Below are positions 53,547 to 62,860 of a stretch of 64,000 nt of DNA, piece after piece. Under the pieces are notes generated by a model. The model saw only the letters and a list, made by a program, of their open reading frames with translations. It was not told the DNA's origin and did not search any database. Numbering within the stretch: the stretch's first letter is position 1; each line of letters starts with the position of its first letter. A program made the position numbers and the translations under genes. Origin of the DNA: Gynuella sp050296195 (lineage in GTDB: Bacteria; Pseudomonadota; Gammaproteobacteria; Pseudomonadales; Natronospirillaceae); the NCBI RefSeq assembly GCF_050296195.1, contig NZ_JBNKRB010000057.1; one strand, written 5' to 3'.

Positions 53547-54230
53547 CTAAGGCAATTTCAGGACAATTTCAGCCCCACCATTAGCTCGATTACTAAGTAC
53601 AATAGACCCTGTTTTATCTTTATTTTTATGCATCTCTGCAATTTGATTGGCAAATAAGAGCCCTAACCCTGTACTGCCATTCTTAAAATCCGTCTCATAT
53701 GTGTCAGACAAACAATTCAGCATCACTTCCGGAAAACCATGACCATCATCCAGAATGTTGAAGTAGAGCAACTCATCTTTCACATAGACTCCTATTTTCA
53801 ATACAGAAGCCGTATAACGTAACGCATTCGACATTAAATTCTTGACCAGATTCTCTATTAATATTGGATCGAAAAACCATGTCAAATCAGGGTCCTCAAG
53901 CTCAACCGTTAGTTGAACACCAAGACTCTCTGCAGTCGTTTTAAAATGATTGACAATATCGTCAACAAAGTCGATCAACAAAACCTCTTCCGGCGCCACC
54001 AATAGTCTTTCATGACTCGCTTTGTAGATCCCTAATAAATTAATTAGTGTACTATTGATTCGATTTGTCTCTAACTGAATACGCTTCAGGTTTTTTGACG
54101 TGTCTCCCGAACTACTCGGCAAAGACTCAATCACAGTATTAAGCTCAGCAGAAATCAATGCCAATGAATTCTTAATGTCATGAGCCATGGCTGCCAACAC
54201 CATATTCTTATCAAAATTAATTGGTTTCAT
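53547..54230 (-). CDS. Soluble sensor histidine kinase
   Basis: A 227-residue cytoplasmic kinase without membrane segments or sensor domain. The H-box is MAHDIKNSLALI, the N-box NLMSNALRYT, G1 DDGHGFPE and G2 STGLGLLFA. It overlaps the upstream response regulator by 4 bp, so the two are a pair. It probably takes its input from the partner or another protein. Confidence 0.9.
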   Translation of the reverse strand: MKPINFDKNMVLAAMAHDIKNSLALISAELNTVIESLPSSSGDTSKNLKRIQLETNRINSTLINLLGIYKASHERLLVAPEEVLLIDFVDDIVNHFKTTAESLGVQLTVELEDPDLTWFFDPILIENLVKNLMSNALRYTASVLKIGVYVKDELLYFNILDDGHGFPEVMLNCLSDTYETDFKNGSTGLGLLFANQIAEMHKNKDKTGSIVLSNRANGGAEIVLKLP

Positions 54231-55828
54231 GACGACTCCATAAGCTTTTTTAATTTTTCGTATCGTGCATATTGAGGACTGTCTTCGTGCAAGTATGAAA
54301 GACGATTCAAATAGCCATTCAACTGGTCAGAATTATCAACAAAAGCAGAATTTCTTTTAGCTTTCAGAACACACTGAACATAGTTCAATATCAATGCTGG
54401 ATTTCGCGGAGATATTTCCAAAGCCCGCTCAAAAAATTGCATGGCCTTATCCAGATTTTTTTGCTCATAGTGTCGTTTAGCAATAGCATTTAACCGTGCA
54501 GCTTCTTTACGCGAATCCTTGGTAATTGGTTCACTCTGAAGCTCATTCAATCGATGTACAAAATCTTCTTTGTCAGGATCTTTGACTCTGAGTCGATTAA
54601 CCAGCTGGTCAGCCTGATCCATATGCCCATGCTCATAAAAAAAACTAGCAACACTTAACCCCAGCTCACCAGAGCTGTTTTCCAATTCACTACTGATCTG
54701 CTCAAATAGGGAGTTCATTTCCTCTTCACTGGGTTTGAAATCAGGAGTAGAAATGACTTTCAGCTGCATTTTGTAGAACTTTTCTGTCAACTTACTTTCA
54801 GGCTTATCAGGAAAAGCCTCCTGAATACGCTTGAGAGCATTTGCTATTTCTGCCACATAGTGGCGGCGATATCGCTGATCATCCAACGAACAAGACTCGA
54901 CCTGAATCGCAAGAAATCGCTGGTAATCCTCAACATTGTGCAATGATGTATGGTTTTTCAGAGAAATGGCATCCTTGATAGCCTTACTAGCCACCTGCAA
55001 GTCATCAAGGCGATAACTGATAGTTGCCAACTTATCTTGTCTTTTATGATTGCGAGGTGAAATCTTTACAGCGGTCTGTAATGTTTCATACTGTTTCAGC
55101 AACTCATTTTTGCGACGATATATATCAGCGAGCAAATCGTAAGCCTGAGCATAGTTCGGATGTGACTCGATGACTTTGCCAACATAGCTCTCCGCCTGCG
55201 TTAAATCACCGGAAGCAAACGATATACGCGCCAACTCTAGCCATATCCATGGTTGTTCCCGACGTGATTGCCATTCATTCAACAAAATCTCCGCCTGTGC
55301 CAGCTGCTCTGTTTTTATGAGAGTTTCGGACAACAGCTTTTGAGCCCAGGCCCGATAACGCGGGTTTTGTTGAATAATCCTGTTACACTCATCAATAACC
55401 AGCCCAACCTCTTCATTATCAAGAGCAGTCAAAACAACTTTCAAATCCTTATTGCGCTGAATCCATCGCTTCCACCTGGCAGCTAAACTGTCAAATGCAT
55501 AAGGTTTGGCAAGATAATCATCAGGATGAATTTCTACAGCCCCCATAACCATCTCTCGTGAGGTTTCTGCAGTAACCATTACATATGTAGTCTGATAAGA
55601 GAGGGCTTTACTGTAGCGGAGCTCTTCCAACAGTTGCTGACCATCCATTCCAGCTCCCAGATTGAAATCACACAACACAACATGAAAGAAGTTCTTTTGA
55701 ATTTGCAGCATAGCTTCTTTCGCACTAGCTGCTTCAAACACTTGATTCACTCCCATTTTAAGCAGCATTGCACGCGCTGATTTTCGGGCGTTTTCGAAAT
55801 CATCTATCACAATGACACGGTGATTCAC
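54227..55828 (-). CDS. Response regulator with TPR domain
   Basis: A 533-residue protein. Residues 1-125 are a receiver with the phospho-acceptor Asp in VVLCDFNLG and Lys in YLAKPYAF. The rest is helical TPR-type repeats (ILLNEWQSRREQPWIWLELARI, YDLLADIYRRKNELLKQYETL). There is no DNA-binding domain, so output is likely protein-protein. It is upstream of, and coupled to, the kinase gene, and on the same strand as rpsA behind a terminator. Confidence 0.9.
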   Translation of the reverse strand: MNHRVIVIDDFENARKSARAMLLKMGVNQVFEAASAKEAMLQIQKNFFHVVLCDFNLGAGMDGQQLLEELRYSKALSYQTTYVMVTAETSREMVMGAVEIHPDDYLAKPYAFDSLAARWKRWIQRNKDLKVVLTALDNEEVGLVIDECNRIIQQNPRYRAWAQKLLSETLIKTEQLAQAEILLNEWQSRREQPWIWLELARISFASGDLTQAESYVGKVIESHPNYAQAYDLLADIYRRKNELLKQYETLQTAVKISPRNHKRQDKLATISYRLDDLQVASKAIKDAISLKNHTSLHNVEDYQRFLAIQVESCSLDDQRYRRHYVAEIANALKRIQEAFPDKPESKLTEKFYKMQLKVISTPDFKPSEEEMNSLFEQISSELENSSGELGLSVASFFYEHGHMDQADQLVNRLRVKDPDKEDFVHRLNELQSEPITKDSRKEAARLNAIAKRHYEQKNLDKAMQFFERALEISPRNPALILNYVQCVLKAKRNSAFVDNSDQLNGYLNRLSYLHEDSPQYARYEKLKKLMESS

Positions 55829-55937
55829 TGATTTTCCTATTTATTAACACACTGCTCTAAGGTTAGCCCAGCCCTCTAGAGCTGCAAGAAAACTCAAGGA
55901 CCATTTAACACTAAAACGTTTTCTTAAAGGCAAAAAA

Positions 55938-55965
55938 AACCCAGCCAATGGCTGGGTTTTTTTAC
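55938..55965. terminator. Terminator after rpsA
   Basis: AACCCAGCC-AAT-GGCTGGGTT is a perfect 9-bp stem flanked by an A-run and a T-run, so it can stop transcription in both directions. It separates rpsA from the response-regulator operon. Confidence 0.92.
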
Positions 55966-55977
55966 AACGAAAAACAA

Positions 55978-57657
55978 TTAGTTTTTGTTTTCCATTTGAG
56001 CCTTGATCAGGTCACCAATAGTCGTTGGACCTGCAGCTTCCATTTCTTTTTCACGCATTTCACGCAAAGCTGTTTTCTCATCTTCAGAGTCTTTAGCTTT
56101 AATAGAGACGCTCAAAACACGATTCTTACGGTCAATGCTGATGATTTTTGCTTCAACCTCATCACCTTCATTCAGAACATTTCGAGCATCTTCCACTTTG
56201 TCGCGGCTGACTTCAGAAGCTTTCAACGTTGCTTCAACGTCTTCAGCTAATGTTATCGTGGCACCTTTAGCGTCAACTTCTTTCACGATGCCTTTAACAA
56301 TGGCGCCTTTGTCATTCTCAGACACATATTCAGCAAATGGATCCATATCCAACTGCTTGATACCAAGAGAGATGCGCTCGCGTTCAGCATCAATCGACAG
56401 AATAACGGTTTCCAACTCATCGCCTTTCTTATAACGACGAACGGCTTCTTCACCAGCTTCGTTCCAGCTGATATCAGACAGGTGAACCAAACCATCAATG
56501 CTGCCTTCCAAACCGATGAAAATACCGAAGTCAGTAATAGACTTGATCTTACCAGATACCTTGTCACCCTTCTGATATTTACCAGAGAAGGATTCCCAAG
56601 GATTCTGTTGAGTCTGTTTGATACCCAAGGAAATACGACGACGCTCTTCGTCGATATCCAGAATCATAACTTCGATTTCATCACCAACCTGAACAACTTT
56701 GGATGGGTGAATATTTTTGTTGGTCCAATCCATTTCAGAAACGTGAACCAAACCTTCAACACCTTCTTCCAGCTCAGCGAAACAACCGTAATCAGTTAAG
56801 TTAGTAACAATAGCCTTAACGGTCGATTCTTCTGGATAACGAGCTTTGATATCAACCCATGGATCTTCACCCAGCTGCTTCAAGCCAAGAGAAACACGAT
56901 TACGCTCGCGATCAAATTTCAGAACCTTAACGTCAATCTCATCGCCAACTGCGACGATCTCTGAAGGATGCTTGATACGTTTCCAGGCCATATCAGTGAT
57001 GTGCAACAAGCCGTCAACACCACCCAAGTCTACAAACGCGCCGTAATCTGTCAGATTTTTAACGATACCCTTGACGCTCTGACCTTCAGCCAGGCTTTCA
57101 AGCAATTGATCACGCTCAGCGCTATTTGCAGCTTCCAGAACAGCTCGGCGGGAAACGACAACATTATTACGCTTTTTATCCAACTTGATGACTTTGAACT
57201 CAAGCGGCTTACCTTCAAGGTGCAGCGTGTCCCGTACAGGACGAACATCCACCAGTGACCCAGGCAGGAACGCACGAATGGCGTTAATATCAACTGTAAA
57301 GCCACCTTTGACTTTACCATTAATAATTCCCATAACGACTTCATTCTCTTCGAACTTCGCTTCAAGTTCTAACCAGGATTCAGCACGCTTGGCTTTTTCG
57401 CGCGATAAACGGGTATCACCGAAACCGTCTTCAACAGCTTCAAGAGCAACCTTAACTTCATCACCAACCTGAACTTCCAGTTCACCTTTTTCATTTAAGA
57501 ACTGATTGCGAGGAACAACGCCTTCAGATTTTAGACCGGCGTGAATAGTCACCCAATCACTATCGATATCAACCACGACACCTGTGATGATTGAGCCGGG
57601 TACCATTTCAACGGCTTGTAAGCTTTCTTCAAAGAGTTCAGCAAAAGATTCAGTCAT
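55978..57657 (-). CDS. rpsA: 30S ribosomal protein S1
   Basis: A 559-residue S1 with six S1 RNA-binding repeats (each GxIV...DYGAFVDL- or DFGIFIGL-like). It helps mRNAs with structured leaders bind the ribosome. It lies downstream of cmk, the conserved order. The usual ihfB neighbour is missing; a terminator and a two-component pair follow instead. Confidence 0.98.
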   Translation of the reverse strand: MTESFAELFEESLQAVEMVPGSIITGVVVDIDSDWVTIHAGLKSEGVVPRNQFLNEKGELEVQVGDEVKVALEAVEDGFGDTRLSREKAKRAESWLELEAKFEENEVVMGIINGKVKGGFTVDINAIRAFLPGSLVDVRPVRDTLHLEGKPLEFKVIKLDKKRNNVVVSRRAVLEAANSAERDQLLESLAEGQSVKGIVKNLTDYGAFVDLGGVDGLLHITDMAWKRIKHPSEIVAVGDEIDVKVLKFDRERNRVSLGLKQLGEDPWVDIKARYPEESTVKAIVTNLTDYGCFAELEEGVEGLVHVSEMDWTNKNIHPSKVVQVGDEIEVMILDIDEERRRISLGIKQTQQNPWESFSGKYQKGDKVSGKIKSITDFGIFIGLEGSIDGLVHLSDISWNEAGEEAVRRYKKGDELETVILSIDAERERISLGIKQLDMDPFAEYVSENDKGAIVKGIVKEVDAKGATITLAEDVEATLKASEVSRDKVEDARNVLNEGDEVEAKIISIDRKNRVLSVSIKAKDSEDEKTALREMREKEMEAAGPTTIGDLIKAQMENKN

Positions 57658-57869
57658 TACGACAATTACCTAATGTTAAGTTCGATCAACGGCCATCCAA
57701 TTCAGTATTCTAACTGTATTTTCTGGCTCTGCCCCGTTCCAGCCAAAAGGGGTCAACCCAGTTTCGCAATCATCAAACAATGCTGGATAAGTTTTCAGAC
57801 CGCCCCATTAATAAAACATGACAGCCTCGTCTGGCTGCCACGAAAAAATCAAGCAAAATAAAGAGAGAA

Positions 57870-58565
57870 CTACAGGTTCAAACCACGATCCCGGACATAT
57901 GTCATTGCACTCTCAAACACCTCTTCGATTGTCATTTCAGTACTGTCAATCATTACGGCGTCATCAGCAGGACAAAGAGGAGCAATACTGCGATTAGTAT
58001 CTCGCTCATCACGTTGCCGGACCTCCTCCGCGAGGCGGGCGATGCTAACATCAACACTTTTTTCTTTCAACTGGATATAACGTCTTTTTGCCCTTTCCTC
58101 AGCGCTTGCAGTCAAAAACAGCTTAAGCTCAGCGCCTGGGAACACGACCGTCCCCATATCCCGGCCATCAGCTACCAGCCCAGGAGGTAACTGAAAATCA
58201 CGTTGACGCTGAAAAAGAGCCTGCCGGACTTCTGCAACCGGTGCAACCTGAGAAGCCAAATTACCAACCTGTTCAGTTCTGATTTCAGCAGTTACATCCT
58301 CAGCTGCCAATAATATCTGAAGACCTCCCTGACTATCCCGAAGGAACTGAACATCCAGATGAGCCGCAACATCAGCCAACTGCTGGTGGTTTGCGAAATC
58401 GATTTGCTGATTGCGAGCACTCAGGCCAGTTAAACGATATAAAGACCCCGAATCAAGAAAATGCCAGCCAAGAGCATCTGCCAGTTGGATAGCCAGAGTC
58501 CCTTTTCCTACACCACTTGGACCATCAACGGTAATAACCGGTGATGAACAATTGAGATCATTCAT
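57870..58565 (-). CDS. cmk: Cytidylate kinase
   Basis: A 231-residue CMP/dCMP kinase. VDGPSGVGKGTLA is the P-loop and DGRDMGTVVFP the substrate motif. ATG 58565 gives the family start and overlaps the tyrA stop by 8 bp (ATGAATGA). An ORF extension to 58652 is a reading-frame artefact inside tyrA. Confidence 0.96.
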   Translation of the reverse strand: MNDLNCSSPVITVDGPSGVGKGTLAIQLADALGWHFLDSGSLYRLTGLSARNQQIDFANHQQLADVAAHLDVQFLRDSQGGLQILLAAEDVTAEIRTEQVGNLASQVAPVAEVRQALFQRQRDFQLPPGLVADGRDMGTVVFPGAELKLFLTASAEERAKRRYIQLKEKSVDVSIARLAEEVRQRDERDTNRSIAPLCPADDAVMIDSTEMTIEEVFESAMTYVRDRGLNL

Positions 58566-59481
58566 GCGTCGCAGACCTATGTAACCTTCTGGCACGGTTT
58601 TCCAGTATTTCAGAGAAATGCTCCCTGGCCTCTTTTGCTTCCTGAAACACAAACTTCATATATTCTCCGTCTGACACTGCAACGGCATTGCGCAACTTAT
58701 GTAACTCGTCAAGATAGTTATCAAGCACTTTTAATATCGCACGGTGATTTGCGATGAAAATATCGTGCCACATTGTAGGATCACTTGCAGCAATACGCGT
58801 GAAGTCTCGGAAACCACCCGCAGCATAATTGAAAATCTCCCGGTTTTCGCTCTGCTTGGAAAGCGTGTCGACTAGATTAAATGCCAACATATGGGGCAAA
58901 TGACTTGTTGCTGCCAACACTTCATCATGATAATCCCAAGCCATGACATCCACTTCCGCTCCGACACTTTTCCACATTTGTGAAACAACCTGCACAGCTT
59001 CTGGCTCAGTTTCCGCAATGGGTGTCAAAATAATACGGTGATCAACATAAAGATGTTCGTCAGCGGCAGTTACTCCGCTTCTTTCCGATCCAGCAATGGG
59101 ATGCCCTGGAACAAACATCTTTAATTGATCATCGGTCAATAACTCCAACCCAGCCTTGACAACACTACCTTTCACACTGCCGCCATCCGTGACAATCGTA
59201 TCATTCCGAAGGTAAGGTTGAATTTGCGCTATCACAGCGGAGGTCGACAGAATAGGAACCGCAAGAAATATGACATCAGCTTTAGAGACCAATGCTTCAA
59301 TATCGCCACTGACTTCATCCACAAGCCCGAGTGACAGAGCATCTGCCATCGTTTCAGCCTTCCGACTGAAGCCTGAGATACTGGCGAATATCTTCTTCTG
59401 CCGACAAGCTTTAGCTAACGATCCACCAATAAGACCCAGTCCTATGACGAGTAAATTTTTGTCAGTTAAACTGGCTATCAT
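58558..59481 (-). CDS. tyrA: Prephenate dehydrogenase (monofunctional)
   Basis: A 307-residue TyrA of tyrosine synthesis. The NAD loop is IGLGLIGGSLAKACR, with PGHPIAGSERSG and ATSHLPHMLA as later motifs. In Pseudomonas the protein is fused to AroA (EPSP synthase) by a C-terminal extension. Here the ORF ends after TyrA and the next gene is cmk, so aroA is absent from this position. It overlaps hisC by 4 bp. Confidence 0.95.
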   Translation of the reverse strand: MIASLTDKNLLVIGLGLIGGSLAKACRQKKIFASISGFSRKAETMADALSLGLVDEVSGDIEALVSKADVIFLAVPILSTSAVIAQIQPYLRNDTIVTDGGSVKGSVVKAGLELLTDDQLKMFVPGHPIAGSERSGVTAADEHLYVDHRIILTPIAETEPEAVQVVSQMWKSVGAEVDVMAWDYHDEVLAATSHLPHMLAFNLVDTLSKQSENREIFNYAAGGFRDFTRIAASDPTMWHDIFIANHRAILKVLDNYLDELHKLRNAVAVSDGEYMKFVFQEAKEAREHFSEILENRARRLHRSATHE

Positions 59482-60584
59482 AAGCTATCCAATACTTCTT
59501 TTAAAGCAACCAGGAACCCTTGGTTCTGCGCCTCAGTACCGACAGATATTCTCAGATAATTCGACATCCCGTATCCACTCAATGGTCGGACAATATATCC
59601 CTTTCGCAACAGAGCTTGATATATATCCTGAGCCACATCTCCCACATGAACAGTTAAGAAATTCGCCACGGAAGGAATGTAATCAAGATTCAAGGCTTCA
59701 ACTCCCATTTGCAACTGAGCCATTCCCAGCGCGTTAGTCTCGAGGCTTTTGAGAAGATATTCTTGATCACCTAGAGCTGCGATAGCCGCAATCTCAGATA
59801 TACCACTGACATTAAACGGCTGACGCACTCGATTCATATAGCCAGCTATCGTCTCACTGGCCACCGCATACCCCACACGTAAATTTGCCAACCCGTATAC
59901 TTTGGAGAACGTTCGGGTGACCACAAGATTGGGAAAACGATCAATATAATGAAGTCCAGACTGATAATTTTCCTGGTCGACATACTCAAAATAAGCTTCA
60001 TCCAGCACAACAATTACGTGCTCTGGAACTGACTTCAAAAAAGCCTTCAATTCTCCTTTGCTTACCCAGGTACCTGTAGGGTTGTTTGGATTGGCAATAA
60101 AAATGATTTTAGTTTTTTCTGAAATAGCATCGGCCATTGCATCCAGATCATGACACCAGTTACGATCCTTAACTGCCACTAACGTGGCTCCCATAGCCTC
60201 AGAAAATATTGAGTACATGGCAAACGCATGCTCAGAAAAGATAACCTCGTCAGAGTCTCGTAGAAACACCTTGGCAATTAATTCAAGCACTTCATTAGAA
60301 CCATTACCAATAACAAGCTGGTTATTATTAACCTGCAACTTGTCGGACAGTAGCGTTTTTAGGTGATAACAATCCGCATCGGGATAAACACACAAATTAT
60401 CGAGATGCGATTCAATTGCAGCCCTAACTTTTTGGCTGGGTCCCAGAGGATTTTCATTACTGGCCATTTTGACAATTGGACTAACCCCCAATTCCCTTCC
60501 TAGCTCGTCAATAGACTTGCCCGGCTCATAGGCTCTCAGTTTGTGGATACCTGTATTTACAAGCTCGGGTATCGACTTGGTCAT
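59478..60584 (-). CDS. hisC: Histidinol-phosphate / aromatic aminotransferase
   Basis: A 368-residue fold-type-I PLP enzyme. The Schiff-base lysine is in VTRTFSKVYGLANLRVGY, with NPNNPTGTW and DEAYFEY nearby. Its place between pheA and tyrA points to HisC2, which often also transaminates prephenate-derived or phenylpyruvate substrates. Both histidine and aromatic roles are likely. Confidence 0.92.
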   Translation of the reverse strand: MTKSIPELVNTGIHKLRAYEPGKSIDELGRELGVSPIVKMASNENPLGPSQKVRAAIESHLDNLCVYPDADCYHLKTLLSDKLQVNNNQLVIGNGSNEVLELIAKVFLRDSDEVIFSEHAFAMYSIFSEAMGATLVAVKDRNWCHDLDAMADAISEKTKIIFIANPNNPTGTWVSKGELKAFLKSVPEHVIVVLDEAYFEYVDQENYQSGLHYIDRFPNLVVTRTFSKVYGLANLRVGYAVASETIAGYMNRVRQPFNVSGISEIAAIAALGDQEYLLKSLETNALGMAQLQMGVEALNLDYIPSVANFLTVHVGDVAQDIYQALLRKGYIVRPLSGYGMSNYLRISVGTEAQNQGFLVALKEVLDSL

Positions 60585-60607
60585 TTGATTTTGTTCCTCA
60601 TGGCCCC

Positions 60608-61717
60608 TTAAAGTACCGCCTCCGGGTAAGAACCCAGCTCTTTGATTTCCACAGCTTTTTCGCTAATGTCATGCATAGCAGCCTGAACATTGTCATCTTC
60701 CATATGCCCTATAAAATCGATAAAGAAAACATATGTCCAATTACCATGAGAAGAAGGACGGGTCTCCAATCGAGTCATATCAATCTCGTGGTCATTAAAA
60801 GGCTTCAACAATGAATATAATGCACCAGGCTCATTTTTCATGGAAACAATGATGGATGTTTTGTCTCTGCCACTAGGCTTGGAACGATTCTTCCCTACAA
60901 TTAAAAACCGGGTTGAATTATCAGGGTGGTCCTCAATTTTTTCATAGACCACTTGTAAATCATACAACTCTGCTGCCATTGAACCGGCAATTGCAGCAGA
61001 ATTCCACTCAGAATGCACTCGCTTGGCCGCCTCAGAGTTTGAACTTACAGCCACACGCTCCGCCAACGGCATATGAGCATCGAGCCATTTTCGGCATTGA
61101 GCCAGAGACTGCTGGTGCGAATACACCCTGGTGATATTATCAAGGCGGGTATTTGGACCAATCATCAAATGTTGATGAATCCTTAACTCTACCTCACCGG
61201 AAATAAATACATTTGAACTCAAAAATGAATCCAGCGTGTGATTCACTACACCTTCAGTAGAGTTTTCAATGGGCACAACCCCATAATTCACTGCACCAGC
61301 CTCAACCTCCCGGAACACCTCATCAATAGCTGGCATTGGTCGGGTAATCACCCGGGACCCAAAATGCTTCAATGCTGCCTGCTGGGTAAATGTTCCTTCC
61401 GGACCAAGATAGGCCACTTTTAAAGGCTGCTCTAAGGCCAGGCAGGCAGACATGATTTCACGAAACAACCGCGCCATATCTTCATTAGCCAGCGGCCCTT
61501 CGTTACGCTCCATCACCCTTGTTAATACCTGCGCTTCTCTTTCCGGCCGGTAAAACACCACACTCTCTGCCTGAGAGGATTTCATTTTGACCTCAGCGAC
61601 CTCCTGAGCACAACGTGCTCGTTCGGAAATCAACTTTTGAATATCCAGATCCAGGGAATCTATTTGGTCTCGCAGCTTTAACAGCTGTTGCTCTTCAGCG
61701 CCGCTTGAGTCACTCAT
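60608..61717 (-). CDS. pheA: Bifunctional chorismate mutase/prephenate dehydratase
   Basis: A 369-residue P-protein. The N-terminal AroQ mutase (about 10-95; LRDQIDSLDLDIQKLISERAR) is followed by the prephenate dehydratase domain (YLGPEGTFTQQAA) and a C-terminal ACT domain with ESRP-type motif LETRPSS for phenylalanine feedback. It makes phenylpyruvate. It is 9 bp after serC. Confidence 0.97.
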   Translation of the reverse strand: MSDSSGAEEQQLLKLRDQIDSLDLDIQKLISERARCAQEVAEVKMKSSQAESVVFYRPEREAQVLTRVMERNEGPLANEDMARLFREIMSACLALEQPLKVAYLGPEGTFTQQAALKHFGSRVITRPMPAIDEVFREVEAGAVNYGVVPIENSTEGVVNHTLDSFLSSNVFISGEVELRIHQHLMIGPNTRLDNITRVYSHQQSLAQCRKWLDAHMPLAERVAVSSNSEAAKRVHSEWNSAAIAGSMAAELYDLQVVYEKIEDHPDNSTRFLIVGKNRSKPSGRDKTSIIVSMKNEPGALYSLLKPFNDHEIDMTRLETRPSSHGNWTYVFFIDFIGHMEDDNVQAAMHDISEKAVEIKELGSYPEAVL

Positions 61718-61726
61718 TAATTCGCC

Positions 61727-62806
61727 TCAGCCGTGTTGCTTTTCAAAATCAGCCATAAACTCAATCAACGCATCAACAGCCTGTTCAGGCACAGCATTAT
61801 ATATTGATGCCCTCATCCCCCCCACACTACGGTGGCCAGCAAGATTACGCAGCCCCGCTGCTTCAGCCTCAGCTAGAAATTGCTTATCCAATTCTGAATT
61901 CCGCAAAGTAAACGGAATATTCATTAAGGAGCGGGAATCTTTCGCCACTGGGTTGGCAAAGAACTCTGATTGGTCAATAAAGTTGTATAAACGAGCAGCT
62001 TTGCGCTCATTGATTTCACCCATCGCAGCAACCCCACCCTGCGCCTTCAGCCATTTAAATACCAATCCGCACATATATACAGAAAAGCTGGGAGGAGTAT
62101 TCAGCATCGAAGCATTTTTCGCGGTAAGGGCATAATTCATGATAGAGGGAGTTGTGTCCATAGCCTGATCAAGCAGGTCTTTACGAACAATTACCCACAC
62201 CAAACCAGAAGGGCCAATATTTTTTTGCGCGCCAGCATATATAAGCCCATATCGGGAAACATCCAACGGTTTGGAAAGAATATTTGAGGACATATCCGCA
62301 ACTAACGGAACCGGACTCTCGGGAATATAGGAGAATTCCACACCACCGATAGTTTCGTTAGGGGTGTAATGCAAATAGACAGCATCATCACGAACATTTA
62401 TTTCGCTTTGTTCCGGCGCACACGTAAAGCCACTACTTTCAGTCGTGGCAGCGATGCAGACATCCGCATATCTTGAAGCTTCCTTAATTGCTTTTTGAGA
62501 CCAGATACCGGTGTTTACAAAATCCGCCCTGTTGTTTTTACCCAACAGGTTTAATGGAATCATTGAGAACTGGGCAGTAGCACCACCCTGCATATAGATA
62601 ATCTCATAGTCATCGGAAACCGAGAGCAGATCTTTTAAATCTTGTTTGGCAGTTTCGGAAATATCAACCACCATCTTGCCTCGATGGCTCATTTCCATAA
62701 TCGACATACCACTGCCCTGGTAATCCAGCATTTCTTGTTGAGCCTGCTCCAACACTTCTGTTGGCAGAGCCGCCGGACCTGCGCAAAAATTAAAAGATCT
62801 AGTCAT
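61727..62806 (-). CDS. serC: Phosphoserine aminotransferase
   Basis: A 359-residue PLP enzyme of serine and pyridoxine synthesis. It starts RSFNFCAGPAALPTEVLE, and the PLP lysine is in GLIYAGAQKNIGPSG. It is 54 bp downstream of gyrA and directly precedes pheA. Confidence 0.97.
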   Translation of the reverse strand: MTRSFNFCAGPAALPTEVLEQAQQEMLDYQGSGMSIMEMSHRGKMVVDISETAKQDLKDLLSVSDDYEIIYMQGGATAQFSMIPLNLLGKNNRADFVNTGIWSQKAIKEASRYADVCIAATTESSGFTCAPEQSEINVRDDAVYLHYTPNETIGGVEFSYIPESPVPLVADMSSNILSKPLDVSRYGLIYAGAQKNIGPSGLVWVIVRKDLLDQAMDTTPSIMNYALTAKNASMLNTPPSFSVYMCGLVFKWLKAQGGVAAMGEINERKAARLYNFIDQSEFFANPVAKDSRSLMNIPFTLRNSELDKQFLAEAEAAGLRNLAGHRSVGGMRASIYNAVPEQAVDALIEFMADFEKQHG

Positions 62807-62860
62807 GATGCTCTCTATTTACGTTGCCAATAACAAAAAACCTAAAACGCACTCAAACAA

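Noticed and set aside
57820..57839. Hairpin between cmk and rpsA as a terminator
   Set aside because: The stem has a mismatch and no good T-run on the relevant strand; cmk and rpsA may be co-transcribed.
58566..58652. 29-residue N-terminal extension of cmk
   Set aside because: It lies inside tyrA; the family start with the P-loop at the right distance is 58565.
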